A stretch of DNA of 13,785 bases from an uncultured Collinsella sp. (GTDB lineage Bacteria; Actinomycetota; Coriobacteriia; Coriobacteriales; Coriobacteriaceae). The stretch spans positions 1 to 13,785 of the forward strand of contig UQVD01000055.1 in the NCBI GenBank assembly GCA_900544385.1. Reading direction: 5' to 3'. The translations under genes and the position numbers were made by a program. Below, piece after piece: positions 13,738 to 13,785 of this stretch (its first letter is position 1; each line of letters starts with the position of its first letter). The notes under the pieces were generated by a model. The model worked only from the letters and a program-made list of their open reading frames with translations, searched no databases and had not been told where the DNA came from.

Positions 13738-13785
13738 CTGTCTCTTATACACATCTGACGCTGCCGACGATATGCAGTGTGTAGA
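13738..13785 (-). other. Nextera sequencing adapter (artefact)
   Basis: An exact reverse complement of 1-48: the Tn5 mosaic end occupies 13738-13756, followed by the read-1 primer complement and the same eight-base index. Genomic sequence ends at 13737, inside moaA. Confidence 0.98.

Noticed and set aside
1..13785. Terminal 48-bp inverted repeats as ends of a composite transposon
   Set aside because: The sequence is the Illumina Nextera adapter with index; the mosaic end is the engineered Tn5 end used in library preparation. No transposase gene is present.

Overview
The window is one assembled contig of about 13.7 kb of GC-rich actinobacterial DNA, capped at both ends by Illumina Nextera adapter sequence (1-48 and 13738-13785), so real genome occupies only 49-13737. 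Protein character (a GlnR-type orphan regulator, a high-GC type I glutamine synthetase relative, a nuclease-like protein family I associate with gut Coriobacteriia) suggests Coriobacteriia, most likely Collinsella. That assignment is by recognition, not by a database search.

Left part, + strand: a glutamine-synthetase-family protein (224-1561) that has lost several metal-ligand and catalytic residues is followed after 50 nt by an atypical OmpR/GlnR-type regulator (1612-2274). Three hairpins separate this pair from a membrane-anchored HtrA-like serine protease (2483-3943). The protease ends at a strong intrinsic terminator, followed by a further intergenic palindrome, then NAD-dependent DNA ligase ligA (4192-6420) with a tiny gene overlapping its stop codon (6420-6599).

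Middle part: a MATE-family exporter lies on the - strand (6686-8032). Just beyond its 3' end is the apparent tail of a lost gene (6591-6685), and its promoter region resembles a MerR-type promoter. Divergent from it, a consensus-like promoter (8223-8250) drives two overlapping ABC exporter genes (8292-10121 and 10114-12012). Their motifs show the complementary asymmetry of a heterodimeric exporter with one good and one degenerate ATP site.

Right part: a gene for a PD-(D/E)XK-like protein of unknown role (12228-13265) is bracketed by two 61-bp palindromes, identical at 57 of 61 positions. The contig ends inside moaA (13499-13737), for molybdenum cofactor synthesis, cut by the adapter. No intergenic stretch exceeds 300 nt. 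The most interesting points are the degenerate glutamine synthetase paired with a GlnR-like regulator, and the palindrome-flanked nuclease-like gene.
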